From Prochlorococcus sp. AG-363-P08 (GTDB lineage: Bacteria; Cyanobacteriota; Cyanobacteriia; PCC-6307; Cyanobiaceae), in the NCBI GenBank assembly GCA_003278195.1, contig QCGE01000001.1, positions 62,001 to 126,000 of the forward strand: a DNA stretch of 64,000 nt. Reading direction: 5' to 3'. Position 1 is the stretch's first letter; each line of letters begins with the position of its first letter. A model generated the notes under the pieces. The model worked only from the letters and a program-made list of their open reading frames with translations, was not told the origin of the DNA and made no database searches. Below, piece by piece: positions 27,875 to 38,118 of this stretch. Position numbers and translations under genes: made by a program.

Positions 27875-28147
27875 GTGGGTGCTAGCAGGGGAATAAGAAA
27901 AAAAATCCTTTTAAATGCTATTTCTGTTGTCATGCTGATTCCAGGAATATGTCTAGCAGATACGCAAATATGCGAAATTAAATATGGTGAAAAGAATCTT
28001 GATCAAAATAAAGCTATAAATTCATTTACCCGTCTATTAAATAATCAGAATATAGAGAAGTGTCATCAAATAGGGATTGAATTTAATGAGTTTGGAGAAG
28101 AGCTATCAGACAAACCAATTTATGCTTGTTGCTCTCCCGGCGAATAA
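27875..28147 (+). CDS. Small secreted Cys-containing hypothetical protein
   Basis: 90 aa from GTG 27875; no ATG precedes the hydrophobic core. A signal peptide (RKKILLNAISVVMLIPGICLADT, likely cut after CLA) is followed by a short mature part with four Cys (TQICEIK, EKCHQIG, YACCSPG). The spaced Cys suggest periplasmic disulfides. No family recognised. It lies in the accessory block downstream of a 240 bp gap that carries the recombinase-like promoter. Confidence 0.5.
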   Translation: MGASRGIRKKILLNAISVVMLIPGICLADTQICEIKYGEKNLDQNKAINSFTRLLNNQNIEKCHQIGIEFNEFGEELSDKPIYACCSPGE

Positions 28148-28209
28148 GAAATATCTTCAACTAAAGTTTGAATAAAATAAGAAATTAAGCAAAAAGTAAT
28201 TTTTTATCT

Positions 28210-28389
28210 TTAATATTCACTATCTGCGACACACCTTCCTATGCATCTTTTTGCATTATTAGAAGTTCTTAAGCAATGATTGCAAAGAATTTTTTCCTCC
28301 TCTACAAAAATTTCTAAATCAACTTGAGCTTTAGATTTTACTTCTTCAGATGCATCAGAATAATTAGGAATAAAAGTTTTACTAGACAT
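28210..28389 (-). CDS. Small Cys-rich conserved-looking protein (59 aa), below the ORF track cutoff
   Basis: An ATG at 28389 opens a 59-codon frame: MSSKTFIPNYSDASEEVK... ending EEEKILCNHCLRTSNNAKRCIGRCVADSEY. CxxC followed by CxxxC spaced about 12 residues later looks like a zinc-binding knuckle. The ORF track misses it because it is one residue too short. The composition is that of a real protein and the frame fills most of the gap between two annotated genes. Function unknown. Confidence 0.6.
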   Translation of the reverse strand: MSSKTFIPNYSDASEEVKSKAQVDLEIFVEEEKILCNHCLRTSNNAKRCIGRCVADSEY

Positions 28390-28462
28390 TCTCTATACTC
28401 ATGATAGTCTGCTAGGACTGAAAAGTATTCTTATTATTAATTTTACACTAAAGCGCTATTAG

Positions 28463-29137
28463 CTATTCAGAGTCAGGGAGATTTGGATCTGGACTAACCA
28501 CTACTGGCAAACTTGAAGTATTGTTTTTTGGATTAGAAGGGGATGACCGCATAGGTAAAACAACTTTTACAGGGGGAGGTTCTGGCGGAGTCCTTGGAGG
28601 AGTCGCTTTCTTCTCCTTCTCCTCTTCCTCCTCATTAGAACAAGCGGCTAATGCCTCTCTCAATAGAGAATCAAAAGTTGCTCCGGGAAGTCTATGTCTA
28701 GCAACTTCTAAAAATGTTCTTGGAAGGGATTCAGCTGCTGCTGTTCGCAATGCTGGGTTATTACGTCGATGCTCCTGCTCATCTTGAATGGCTCGAATAA
28801 AGCGACGAGTTACATCCCTCTTAGTTGACGCCTTGATAAAGGTGTCATTATCACCCACCCCACTTCCTACTTCACGCTCAAGATCACTTAATCGTCTATC
28901 AAGACTTTCAAGAACCTCTTCAGCTTCCTTTCCAATATGGGCCAATTGGCCATCTGAAAGATTAGGCATATCTGCCACATAAACCTTTCCATGATCCCTA
29001 AGGGTCAAAAAAGTAGGTCTTGCGGCTTGACGGCTAGCGCCATTTACTTCATAACCTCCTTGAAGTGGCCTGCGAGGAGGAACTGGACCAGCAGAACTAC
29101 GTCTCCGCGTTAGGCGTTGAGAACTATCAAAAGGCAT
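28463..29137 (-). CDS. Conserved picocyanobacterial hypothetical protein
   Basis: 224 aa. A basic N-terminus (FDSSQRLTRRRSSAGPVPPRRPLQGGYEV) precedes TFLTLRDHGKVYVADMPNLSDGQLAHIGKEAEEVLESLDRRLSDLEREV (a likely coiled coil), a second helical region (DTFIKASTKRDVTRRFIRAIQDEQEHRRNN), RTFLEVARHRLPGATFDSLLREALAAC, and then an acidic run (NEEEEEKEKK) with a Pro-rich low-complexity tail. No membrane segment. It ends near the accessory block and starts 137 bp downstream of purM. Higher GC than its left-hand neighbours suggests that it belongs to the core genome. Confidence 0.65.
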   Translation of the reverse strand: MPFDSSQRLTRRRSSAGPVPPRRPLQGGYEVNGASRQAARPTFLTLRDHGKVYVADMPNLSDGQLAHIGKEAEEVLESLDRRLSDLEREVGSGVGDNDTFIKASTKRDVTRRFIRAIQDEQEHRRNNPALRTAAAESLPRTFLEVARHRLPGATFDSLLREALAACSNEEEEEKEKKATPPRTPPEPPPVKVVLPMRSSPSNPKNNTSSLPVVVSPDPNLPDSE

Positions 29138-29273
29138 CGAGATAAAAAAAATGTAACGACGCTGATACCGAACTAATGATTCGGAATGCTTTTAACTACT
29201 TTACTGGCAGCCCTCAAGTAATTGGTAATACCTAACAGCTCGTTAGAAATCCGAAGCAATCAGACCATTCTTT

Positions 29274-30314
29274 TCATGAGCTAGGCAAACCCTTTACTAA
29301 TTGCTGATCCTTGTCTGTATGAGCTTCTACGACTCCTATTGTCCAAGCATCAAAGCCTGTATTGGAAGAAACCTCCAAAAATCGCTTCTCCTCAAATTCT
29401 GAAACAACAGCGCAAAAGCCAATTCCAAGATTAAAGGTATTCCAAAGGTCAACTTCAGGGATTTCTCCGGCTTCTTGAAGCCATGTGAATATTTCTGGTC
29501 TAGACCAAGCTTTGACATCAACAAAGGCTCTAAGACCAGTAGGTAAACACCTTGGAAGATTCTCTGGCAAGCCACCACCAGTGATATGAGCCATAGCTTT
29601 GACCTCTACTTTTGCTCCTAAAAGGGACTTAACCAATTCTCCATATAACTTTGTAGGCTCTAAAAGTGTATTGATCACTGAAACTTGGTCTTTGCCATAT
29701 TGAGTGGTTTGATCAACTTTCTTTAGGTCTAAAACCTTTCTAACAAGGCTAAAGCCATTGCTATGAACACCACTACTACCTATACCAATAATCCTGTCAC
29801 CCTCGCAAACATTACTACCATCAATTAAAGCTGCCTCTTCGGCAACCCCAACACAAAAACCAGCCAAGTCATATTGACCAGGCATATAAAAGCCTGGCAT
29901 TTCAGCTGTCTCCCCGCCTAACAAAGAACAACCACTCAAGCGACACCCCTTGGCAATTCCCTCAATTACTTGACCCATAGCAGCGGGACTAAGTATTCCG
30001 GTAGCTATGTAATCCAAAAAGAAAAGAGGTTCCGCTCCAGAAGTGATTACATCGTTAATACACATAGCCACAAGATCAATACCTACCCCAAAATGAGCTT
30101 GATACTTCTGAGCCAACTCAAGCTTGGTCCCCACTCCATCAGTACCTGCAACTAAAACTGGACTCTTCAGTCCTTCAGGAAGACGAGTAAAACCTCCAAA
30201 GCCCCCCAAGCCACCTATCACCTCCTTCCGATAGGTGGCTTGCACGTTAGATTTGATTTGATTCACGAAAGACCTTCCGGCCTCAACGTTTACTCCTGAA
30301 GTCTTGTAATCCAT
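29274..30314 (-). CDS. purM: Phosphoribosylformylglycinamidine cyclo-ligase (AIR synthetase)
   Basis: 346 aa. [67 protein letters not shown] and [15 protein letters not shown] are PurM ATP-grasp-like (AIRS family) signatures. The enzyme closes the imidazole ring of FGAM to make AIR in purine synthesis. Start ATG 30314. The panC-cmk unit is divergent, with about 135 bp before the first upstream ORF. Confidence 0.97.
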   Translation of the reverse strand: MDYKTSGVNVEAGRSFVNQIKSNVQATYRKEVIGGLGGFGGFTRLPEGLKSPVLVAGTDGVGTKLELAQKYQAHFGVGIDLVAMCINDVITSGAEPLFFLDYIATGILSPAAMGQVIEGIAKGCRLSGCSLLGGETAEMPGFYMPGQYDLAGFCVGVAEEAALIDGSNVCEGDRIIGIGSSGVHSNGFSLVRKVLDLKKVDQTTQYGKDQVSVINTLLEPTKLYGELVKSLLGAKVEVKAMAHITGGGLPENLPRCLPTGLRAFVDVKAWSRPEIFTWLQEAGEIPEVDLWNTFNLGIGFCAVVSEFEEKRFLEVSSNTGFDAWTIGVVEAHTDKDQQLVKGLPSS

Positions 30315-30449
30315 AGCAAGCTAATCCCTCTTTAATAGTCACCCCCCTTGGTCAATTGGCCAATAGCAATTAGACAGTTTGAACAATTATCAAAACAATT
30401 ATTACCACTTGACTAAAAAATTGATCCACGGATTCAACCTTACGCTTTT

Positions 30450-30602
30450 ATGAGAGAACTTTTAACAACAAATAACGTTTTACAAACAAAAGCCTCTGGG
30501 CTATCAATGCTGTCATCTATAGGTAAAGTGAAGACTATGGTTTATGGAATTCCAATTTTTTTAATTCAAATTCCATACAAAAATAAGGAGTTGCAACACT
30601 GA
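30450..30602 (+). CDS. Short ORF overlapping the panC start
   Basis: ATG 30450 opens a 50-codon frame: MRELLTTNNVLQTKASG...IPYKNKELQH, with a mildly hydrophobic middle (VYGIPIFLIQIPY). Its TGA (30600-30602) overlaps the CTG that I propose as the panC start (CTGA overlap). It is not a high-light-inducible protein by motif: no ExxxxR or N-x-R helix is seen. It may be a leader peptide that couples translation to panC, or a chance frame. Confidence 0.35.
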   Translation: MRELLTTNNVLQTKASGLSMLSSIGKVKTMVYGIPIFLIQIPYKNKELQH

Positions 30603-32143
30603 GCCTTCCCTTCTTACAAACGAATATTGAATTACGTCGATGGCGGGAAAGCCAATCTTGTGAAATATTTTTTGTGCCTACAATGGGATCCTTGCACAAG
30701 GGTCATAGTTCTCTTATTAGTGCTCCAAAAAATATTAAATTGAATAAACCATTTAAAGTTATAACAAGCATTTTTATAAATCCGCTTCAATTTGGAAAAA
30801 ATGAGGATTTTGAAAAATATCCAAGAACTATTGACAAAGACTGTGAAGTAGCAGAAGAAGCCGGGGCTTCTGCAATATGGGCTCCTTCATTTGAAGATAT
30901 CTTTCCTGGTGGCTTGTCAAACACCTGCCAAGTCAAGGCACCATCTGATCTTCAGAAATATCTTTGCGGTTTTCATAGAAATGGTCACTTTGACGGAGTA
31001 GCTACCGTTGTAACTAGATTATTAAGTCTGGTACGCCCTGAAATTTTAATCCTAGGGGAGAAGGACTGGCAGCAATTAATAATCTTGCGTAAACTAATAT
31101 CTGATCTAGGACTTCCTATTAAAGTTCTATCAGTTGCAACAGTCAGAGATGAGAATGGAATCCCTTATAGTTCTAGAAATAATTACCTCACTAAATCAGA
31201 GAAAAAGAATTTAATATTCTTCTCTCAGACATTAAAGAACACTAATAAAAAATTCAAGTTGGAGGGTAAGCTTAACAATACTGAGCTGAAAAACGAATTA
31301 ATTAAACATGATTTGAAGGTGGAATACATTGAAGCTGTTGATCCATTTACACTTCAACCGACCAATGCAATCAAAAACCACACCTTACTAGCAGCTGCCG
31401 TGAGATGTGGAAACACTCGCCTAATAGATCACACTTTTCTCATGACTCGTAAACCTGTTGTTGCAATTGATGGTCCTGCAGGGGCAGGTAAAAGCACTGT
31501 CACGAAACTCTTCGCAAAAAGATTGCAATTGATTTATCTAGATACTGGCTCAATGTATCGCGCTGTTACTTGGTTAATTCAGAAAGAAAATATAGACCCA
31601 AATGACGAACAAAGGATCAGGAAACTACTTGAGAATCTACAACTTGAGCTCAAATTCTCTGATTCAGGTAATCAAATTATTATAATCAACAAGCTAGATG
31701 CAACAGATGCAATAAGGGAACAAACTGTAACTAATCTAGTATCTACAATTGCCTCAAATGTTGACGTACGTAAAGCACTAACTACTCAACAAAAGCAAAT
31801 CGGAAGTGATGGTGGCTTAGTGGCTGAGGGAAGGGATATTGGAACTACTGTATTCCCAGATGCAGAGCTAAAGATCTTCTTAACAGCAAGCCCTAAGGAA
31901 AGAGCAAGGCGAAGAAGAGATGATCTGATACAAAGAGGACAAATTGTAGAAGATATAAAAATAATTGAAAAACAGATCATCGAGAGAGACTACAAAGATA
32001 GCTCTAGAAAAGTGTCACCTTTAAGAAAGGCAGATGATGCTATAGAAGTAATTACAGATGGAATGGATATTGAGAAGGTGGTTAATGAATTAGTAGAGCT
32101 TTTTCGTCTTAATGTTCCTCAAGAAGTATGGTCTAGTCATTAG
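30599..32143 (+). CDS. panC/cmk: Bifunctional pantoate-beta-alanine ligase / cytidylate kinase
   Basis: About 514 aa from CTG 30599. PanC half: VPTMGSLHKGHSSLI (HxGH), ITSIFINPLQFG, DGVATVVTRLL; kinase half from residue about 280: VVAIDGPAGAGKSTVTKLFAKRLQLIYLDTGSMYRAVTW. PanC makes pantothenate; Cmk phosphorylates CMP/dCMP. This fusion is typical of cyanobacteria. The track's GTG 30674 would remove the first strand and helix before PTMG; the in-frame upstream sequence LPFLQTNIELRRWRESQSCEIFFVPTMG matches a normal PanC N-terminus, and AAGGAG lies 8 bp before the CTG. No ATG/GTG/TTG is available between the upstream stop (TAA 30584-30586) and 30674. Confidence 0.93.
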   Translation: MSLPFLQTNIELRRWRESQSCEIFFVPTMGSLHKGHSSLISAPKNIKLNKPFKVITSIFINPLQFGKNEDFEKYPRTIDKDCEVAEEAGASAIWAPSFEDIFPGGLSNTCQVKAPSDLQKYLCGFHRNGHFDGVATVVTRLLSLVRPEILILGEKDWQQLIILRKLISDLGLPIKVLSVATVRDENGIPYSSRNNYLTKSEKKNLIFFSQTLKNTNKKFKLEGKLNNTELKNELIKHDLKVEYIEAVDPFTLQPTNAIKNHTLLAAAVRCGNTRLIDHTFLMTRKPVVAIDGPAGAGKSTVTKLFAKRLQLIYLDTGSMYRAVTWLIQKENIDPNDEQRIRKLLENLQLELKFSDSGNQIIIINKLDATDAIREQTVTNLVSTIASNVDVRKALTTQQKQIGSDGGLVAEGRDIGTTVFPDAELKIFLTASPKERARRRRDDLIQRGQIVEDIKIIEKQIIERDYKDSSRKVSPLRKADDAIEVITDGMDIEKVVNELVELFRLNVPQEVWSSH

Positions 32144-32612
32144 ATTTCAATCTTCTAAGTAATCCATCACATGCATCATCTAAAAGGTCAAGAACATCTT
32201 CAAATCCCTTGTCACCACCATAATAAGGGTCTGGAACTTCAACAAGATTTGTCTTTGATGCAAAAGTAAGAATTGGATTTAACTCAGCCTTTTTAACTAT
32301 AGATTGTTGACTGGATAGAAGCTTGACATCTTTCAAATTCTGATTATCCATAGTCAGAATAAAGTCAAAGGTAGAGATGTCTTCTTTGCTAATTTGCCTG
32401 GCAATACTAGGTAAATGAATACCTCTCTTACTTGCTGCTAATGACATCCTAGAATCTGCTGGATTACCAACATGCCAAGATCCAGTACCTGCCGAATCAA
32501 CAAAAAAGTCATCCTGTATACCTTGAGTTTTAATCTTATTTATGAAAACACCCTCTGCTGCAGGTGATCTACATATATTGCCTAAGCAAACGAAAAGAAT
32601 CTTTATAGTCAT
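32133..32612 (-). CDS. Low-molecular-weight protein tyrosine phosphatase
   Basis: 159 aa, the normal size. Active-site loop VCLGNICRSPAAEGVF (C-x5-R-S) close to the N-terminus and the general-acid loop VPDPYYGG near the end. Such enzymes dephosphorylate tyrosine kinases that control exopolysaccharide export, or arsenate-like substrates. A partner tyrosine kinase is not in the window. Its 3' end overlaps the convergent panC-cmk by 11 bp, and it lies downstream of pebB on the same strand with a 96 bp gap. Confidence 0.93.
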   Translation of the reverse strand: MTIKILFVCLGNICRSPAAEGVFINKIKTQGIQDDFFVDSAGTGSWHVGNPADSRMSLAASKRGIHLPSIARQISKEDISTFDFILTMDNQNLKDVKLLSSQQSIVKKAELNPILTFASKTNLVEVPDPYYGGDKGFEDVLDLLDDACDGLLRRLKSND

Positions 32613-32708
32613 AAATAACTGAAATAAAAGAGTGTTAGTAATGTATTTTAGGTTTTCAAAGGTTAATAGCAGTCCAATAAGTCAATAAACCGAGCAATTC
32701 TCAATAAT

Positions 32709-34237
<1,529 letters not shown>

Positions 34238-34368
34238 TCAGGATTTAACCACTTTAGAAGAAATTCACACCCGATATACGAATAAAAAGTCGGGCTAGGC
34301 AATCAAGCAGTAAAATTGCATTATAGACTAATTTTAATTGTATTTTTTGTATTTGTCTAAGGCTTTTT

Positions 34369-35076
34369 TCACTCTGTGCTTCCTTTACGTTTGCGTCTAG
34401 TAAGCATGCCGAATAGAAGCTTGCCAATTGTTGCTATTAGGTTTCCTTCGAGTTCTTTAAACATATTCATATTATATGCAAATGCTTTATTAGCTTCTTC
34501 CACTATTGATTCTGCTGTACTTTGATTAATAGGTAAAGAGTTTAAATTCTCAGAATATCTTTTTTTGAATAACTTTTCATCATGAATAAGTGGGAAGTCA
34601 TAAAAGTTTAAACCCTCATCTTCCTCAAGATTCATTGCTTTCTTAGCTATCCTTTTAAGAATCTGACCCCCAGATAAATCACCAATATATCTAGTGTAAT
34701 GATGGCCTAATAAAAGTTCAGGTGAATTACAAGCTATATAGTGAATACGATCTACGTAATCTTTAGCTGAAGGTGTGGGCTTAACTTCAACAGACCAATT
34801 CTCCCCAAAATAAAAGGCCAAGTCTTGCTTGATTGCCTCAGTTCTATTTAGTTCCTTATAATCAAATGTACTCACAATTTTGTGACCTTGCTCAGACAAG
34901 TGCTGAATCTCTTGTTCCATAGCAGAATAGACAAAATAAAGATCTGCCATCAGTAATCTATAGCTAGATTTATCAACTACTCCTTTAAGGAAACAAGTCA
35001 CAAACCCAGTATTCTCAGCCATTGTGTGGGCCTTTTTGGTACCTTCTCTTAATAGCCTTGCAAGGTCTAAAGACAT
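34369..35076 (-). CDS. ho1: Heme oxygenase (biliverdin-forming)
   Basis: 235 aa from ATG 35076 (MSLDLARLLREG). LREGTKKAHTMAENTGFVTCFLKGVV holds the proximal His ligand; HHYTRYIGDLSGGQILKRIAKKAM is the conserved distal helix. It opens haem to biliverdin IXalpha with ferredoxin as the electron donor. Its product feeds PebA and PebB directly downstream. The hypothetical gene upstream starts on the same strand, with 45 bp between. Confidence 0.97.
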   Translation of the reverse strand: MSLDLARLLREGTKKAHTMAENTGFVTCFLKGVVDKSSYRLLMADLYFVYSAMEQEIQHLSEQGHKIVSTFDYKELNRTEAIKQDLAFYFGENWSVEVKPTPSAKDYVDRIHYIACNSPELLLGHHYTRYIGDLSGGQILKRIAKKAMNLEEDEGLNFYDFPLIHDEKLFKKRYSENLNSLPINQSTAESIVEEANKAFAYNMNMFKELEGNLIATIGKLLFGMLTRRKRKGSTE

Positions 35077-35121
35077 TGAACGTGTACGCACTAATAATGA
35101 AAGCAGTCTAAGTGAGAAGAA

Positions 35122-35568
35122 TTAAAAGATTTCATGTGAAGGTGGAAAAAGAGAGAAAAGTTCTCTACATATCTCCTTGAGCTGAAGCAGGTGAACAGGC
35201 TCTGGCAAGTAGTCACCTGTTGGTTTCCATTCTCCAACAGTAGCCAACCTCCATCTCTCTCCCTCATAGGTCATTCCTCTAATTACCACTCCCAAAAGAT
35301 GCGGTTTAACTGATCCAACTTCCTCTCCACTTAAACGAAGCTGCAAAAGCAGGCTCCGACACTGCAAACGTGGAGACCAACCTGGGAAATGGAAAGACAT
35401 ATCTAGAGACTCAGCCTCAGACCACATACGTGTCTGAGGATCATCACGCCATGGAGTCAAATTCACAGAAGCCTCTGGATAATGAAGGCGTACAAGCGCT
35501 ACTGACGAAGCAAGTGCATGGGCAAAATCCAAGCTGTGAACATAATCAGATGCATTCACCAATCCCAC
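35122..35568 (-). CDS. Conserved picocyanobacterial hypothetical protein
   Basis: 148 aa from GTG 35568. No family recognised. LDFAHALASSVALVRLHYPEASVNLTPWRDDPQTRMWSEAESLDMSFHFPGWSPRLQCRSLLLQLRL and GVVIRGMTYEGERWRLATVGEWKPTGDYLPEPVHLLQLKEICRELFSLFPP are unusually Trp-rich (five) and probably a small soluble alpha/beta domain. Adjacent to and upstream of ho1 on the same strand, so it may be cotranscribed with the bilin genes; a role in that pathway is inference only. Confidence 0.6.
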   Translation of the reverse strand: MGLVNASDYVHSLDFAHALASSVALVRLHYPEASVNLTPWRDDPQTRMWSEAESLDMSFHFPGWSPRLQCRSLLLQLRLSGEEVGSVKPHLLGVVIRGMTYEGERWRLATVGEWKPTGDYLPEPVHLLQLKEICRELFSLFPPSHEIF

Positions 35569-35714
35569 CTATCCCTTCTAGAGGTAGCAAAAAGCATGCC
35601 TATTAGGTATTCATATTATATATAGGAAATCTAATTAACGATGCCTGTAAAATATCCTGAGGGTTTTAAATTTGCTTTTAAAAAAGCATCCCTATGGAAG
35701 AGGGTGTCTAAAAA

Positions 35715-37034
35715 ATGAATTTCCTGAAGGCTATCACTAAAATTTCTAAATATGCAATAGTAGGAGGTTTAGCTGCTACAACACATGCAATCTCTCTACT
35801 CATTTTAAGCAATTATTTACCACTTTGGACTAGTAATCTTAGTGGATTCTTATTAGCGTCTTGCATAAGCTACTTAGGGCATTCAATATTTACTTTTAGA
35901 AAAGCAACAAACGGAAATCGCTTTGCCAAAAGATGGTTGATTTTTCAATTTATTTTAAATATAATTGTCTGCTTACTATTACCAATAATATTAAGTTCAG
36001 TCAAACATCTACCTTTCACTACATGGATATTTGTACTTTCTCCAACATTAATAAATGCTTTAATCTGGTCTAATGCTGCAAGATTTAGCTTTATTAGAAT
36101 CTATTCCTCTAGATATAAGCCAATAATACATGCTGACGACCTAGGCCTTTCGAATGCAACCAATAAAGCAATTTTCTCACTGGCAAAAAACAATGAACTC
36201 AATAGTGCCAGCATTTTAATTAATGGAGCAGAGGTGGAATCTGCTATTAAAGATTGGCAAGAGAAGTTTACTTTCCCACTTACACTTCATGTATGCTTAA
36301 CTGAAGGTAAAGCAGTCTCTTCTCAAGAAGGGAAAAGTCAAGTAACTAATAGTCAAGGTATATTGAATCAAAGCTTTGGCAAGCTAATTCTTTACTCCTT
36401 GCTTCCAAAAAACAATTCCAACCGAATATCTGTCGAGAATCAAATAAAAAAAGAAATTAGTGCTCAGATAAATCTTTTCAAAGAATTGACTTCTTATGAT
36501 TCTATTTGGATAGACGGTCATCAACATATTCATTTAATTCCTATTGTCCTTGATGTTATTCTTAACCTATCGAAAGGGGCTAAAGTTACTTGGCTAAGAA
36601 CTACTTTTGAGCCAATACCTACAGGGGTATCACTTAATTACTGGAAGAAAAGCATTCTTCAAGGAGGCCTAATAAAATGGTTTGTTCTTCAACTTCTAAC
36701 AATTCTTGCAAAACCAAGGATAAAGCAAGCACAAATCAAAACTAATGCAGGTTTTGCTGGAATACTATTTACAGGGCAAATGATTGAACAACCACTTTTT
36801 GCATGTTTTAAAGAACTACAAACCATAGAGCCAAGAAATGGTCAAACCCCATCAATTCTGCTTACGCATCCAGCTGCAGAAATTGATTACAAGGATCTTG
36901 ATAATAAAAAATTACTAGCCTTCGAACTATCAAAAAAATTTATTTCTTCAAGCTTAAGACAAAAAGAATGGGATGAATTAAAAAGATTAAAATTACTTTC
37001 TGACTATTCTAGTCTTGGCAGTGAATCTTTCTAA
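35715..37034 (+). CDS. GtrA-like flippase fused to YdjC/ChbG-type deacetylase
   Basis: 439 aa. Residues 1-125 are a GtrA-like domain with four hydrophobic segments (YAIVGGLAATTHAISLLIL, LSGFLLASCISYLGHSIFTF, FQFILNIIVCLLLPIIL, WIFVLSPTLINALIWSNAARFSFI). From residue 136 comes a YdjC domain: PIIHADDLGLSNATNKAI (metal Asp), TLHVCLTEGK, SIWIDGHQHIHLIP (metal His pair), LLTHPAA. GtrA flips polyprenyl-phosphate sugars; YdjC enzymes remove acetyl groups from amino sugars, as NaxD does in Francisella. Its 3' end overlaps the convergent GtrB-like gene by 26 bp. Confidence 0.85.
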   Translation: MNFLKAITKISKYAIVGGLAATTHAISLLILSNYLPLWTSNLSGFLLASCISYLGHSIFTFRKATNGNRFAKRWLIFQFILNIIVCLLLPIILSSVKHLPFTTWIFVLSPTLINALIWSNAARFSFIRIYSSRYKPIIHADDLGLSNATNKAIFSLAKNNELNSASILINGAEVESAIKDWQEKFTFPLTLHVCLTEGKAVSSQEGKSQVTNSQGILNQSFGKLILYSLLPKNNSNRISVENQIKKEISAQINLFKELTSYDSIWIDGHQHIHLIPIVLDVILNLSKGAKVTWLRTTFEPIPTGVSLNYWKKSILQGGLIKWFVLQLLTILAKPRIKQAQIKTNAGFAGILFTGQMIEQPLFACFKELQTIEPRNGQTPSILLTHPAAEIDYKDLDNKKLLAFELSKKFISSSLRQKEWDELKRLKLLSDYSSLGSESF

Positions 37035-37986
37035 TAAAATAATGAGGTCTCGCTTTTGTATCCACATAAACCCTGCCAATATAATCACCTAGTACTCCTA
37101 TTCCAATAAGTTGTACGCCTCCTAGAAACAAAACAGCCACAATCAAAGAAGCATATCCAGGAACATCAATCCCATTAAAAATAGTTTGTAAAATAATAAC
37201 CAAAGCATATAATATACTGATTAATGAAACTGTTATCCCTAAAAAACTCCAGATTTTTAAAGGTAAGACAGAAAAAGAAAATATTCCATCTAATGCATAG
37301 CCCAACAACTTCAAAGGGCTCCAAGAACTAATTCCCCCAATACGGTTAACCCTTTTATAACTAACTTCTATACTTCTAAAACCTGTCCAAGGCACTAACC
37401 CTTTAGAGAACCTACTAAATTCACGCATTTCTGTTAACGCATTTACTACAGGTGCACTTAGTAATCGATAATCGCCTGCTCCTTCAGTTAACTGGATAGA
37501 GTCAACAAGTCGGTTGAACACTTTGTAGAACCATGAGGCAGTAGTTATTTTCAAGAGCGACTCTTGATCACGACTATCCCTTACAGCAGTAACAATCTCT
37601 GCACCATTAGTCCATTCAAAAACCATTTCATCAATTAACTCAGGCGGATGTTGCAAATCAGAGTCAATCAAAACAACTGCATCGCAATTGCCTTTTGCAT
37701 AATCAAGGCCCGCAAGCATTGCAGACTCTTTACCGAAGTTTCTAGTTAATTCAAGTAAAACCAATTTTTCAGGGATTGCATGATCAACTTGCTTGCCATG
37801 CCAATCAAGAATTCTGGAAACTGTTCTATCCCTTGAACCATCATCTACCAAAACCAATCGATCAACTTTAGGTATCGCAACAACCCGCTCAATAAAATGC
37901 TCTATAGCCTCCTCTTCGTTGTAACACGCTGCTACCACCCAGATCTGAGAGGTACCTCCAGAATTAGTCAAAGGAGAATAGGTCAT
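37009..37986 (-). CDS. GtrB-like polyprenyl-phosphate glycosyltransferase (GT2)
   Basis: 325 aa. VVAACYNEEEAIEHFIERV, LVLVDDGSRDRT, LLELTRNFGKESAMLAGLDYAKGN, AVVLIDSDLQHPPELI (DxD-like metal site) and GAGDYRLLSAPVVNALTEM are GT2 DPM1/GtrB signatures; two C-terminal membrane helices (IWSFLGITVSLISILYALVIILQTIF and ASLIVAVLFLGGVQLIGIGVLGDYIGRVY) complete the fold. It would add a sugar from a nucleotide donor to polyprenyl phosphate on the cytoplasmic face, for the GtrA-YdjC partner encoded convergently. Confidence 0.9.
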   Translation of the reverse strand: MTYSPLTNSGGTSQIWVVAACYNEEEAIEHFIERVVAIPKVDRLVLVDDGSRDRTVSRILDWHGKQVDHAIPEKLVLLELTRNFGKESAMLAGLDYAKGNCDAVVLIDSDLQHPPELIDEMVFEWTNGAEIVTAVRDSRDQESLLKITTASWFYKVFNRLVDSIQLTEGAGDYRLLSAPVVNALTEMREFSRFSKGLVPWTGFRSIEVSYKRVNRIGGISSWSPLKLLGYALDGIFSFSVLPLKIWSFLGITVSLISILYALVIILQTIFNGIDVPGYASLIVAVLFLGGVQLIGIGVLGDYIGRVYVDTKARPHYFIRKIHCQD

Positions 37987-38118
37987 GTAATCAAAAGAAA
38001 ATTACATCCTTTAAGCGCTATTTGCCTTCCTAATTCAAGTTTTCACTAAATAAGGAAGATAAATCACACCTCCAAGGCATAGGCTCAACAGAGGAGCATC
38101 TTCTTCTAAAGAGTGGTT

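Noticed and set aside
24420-28440. Integrated element with att repeats at tRNA-Cys
   Set aside because: No second copy of the tRNA 3' end was found by eye within the block, and no integrase with intact catalytic residues is present.
30450-30602. Interpretation of the 50-codon ORF as a high-light-inducible protein
   Set aside because: No chlorophyll-binding ExxxxR/N motif or single clear membrane helix; kept only as a low-confidence leader-like ORF.
38040-38118. NtcA-type operator upstream of icd
   Set aside because: No GTA-N8-TAC with matching -10 spacing was found by eye; a computational scan would be needed.
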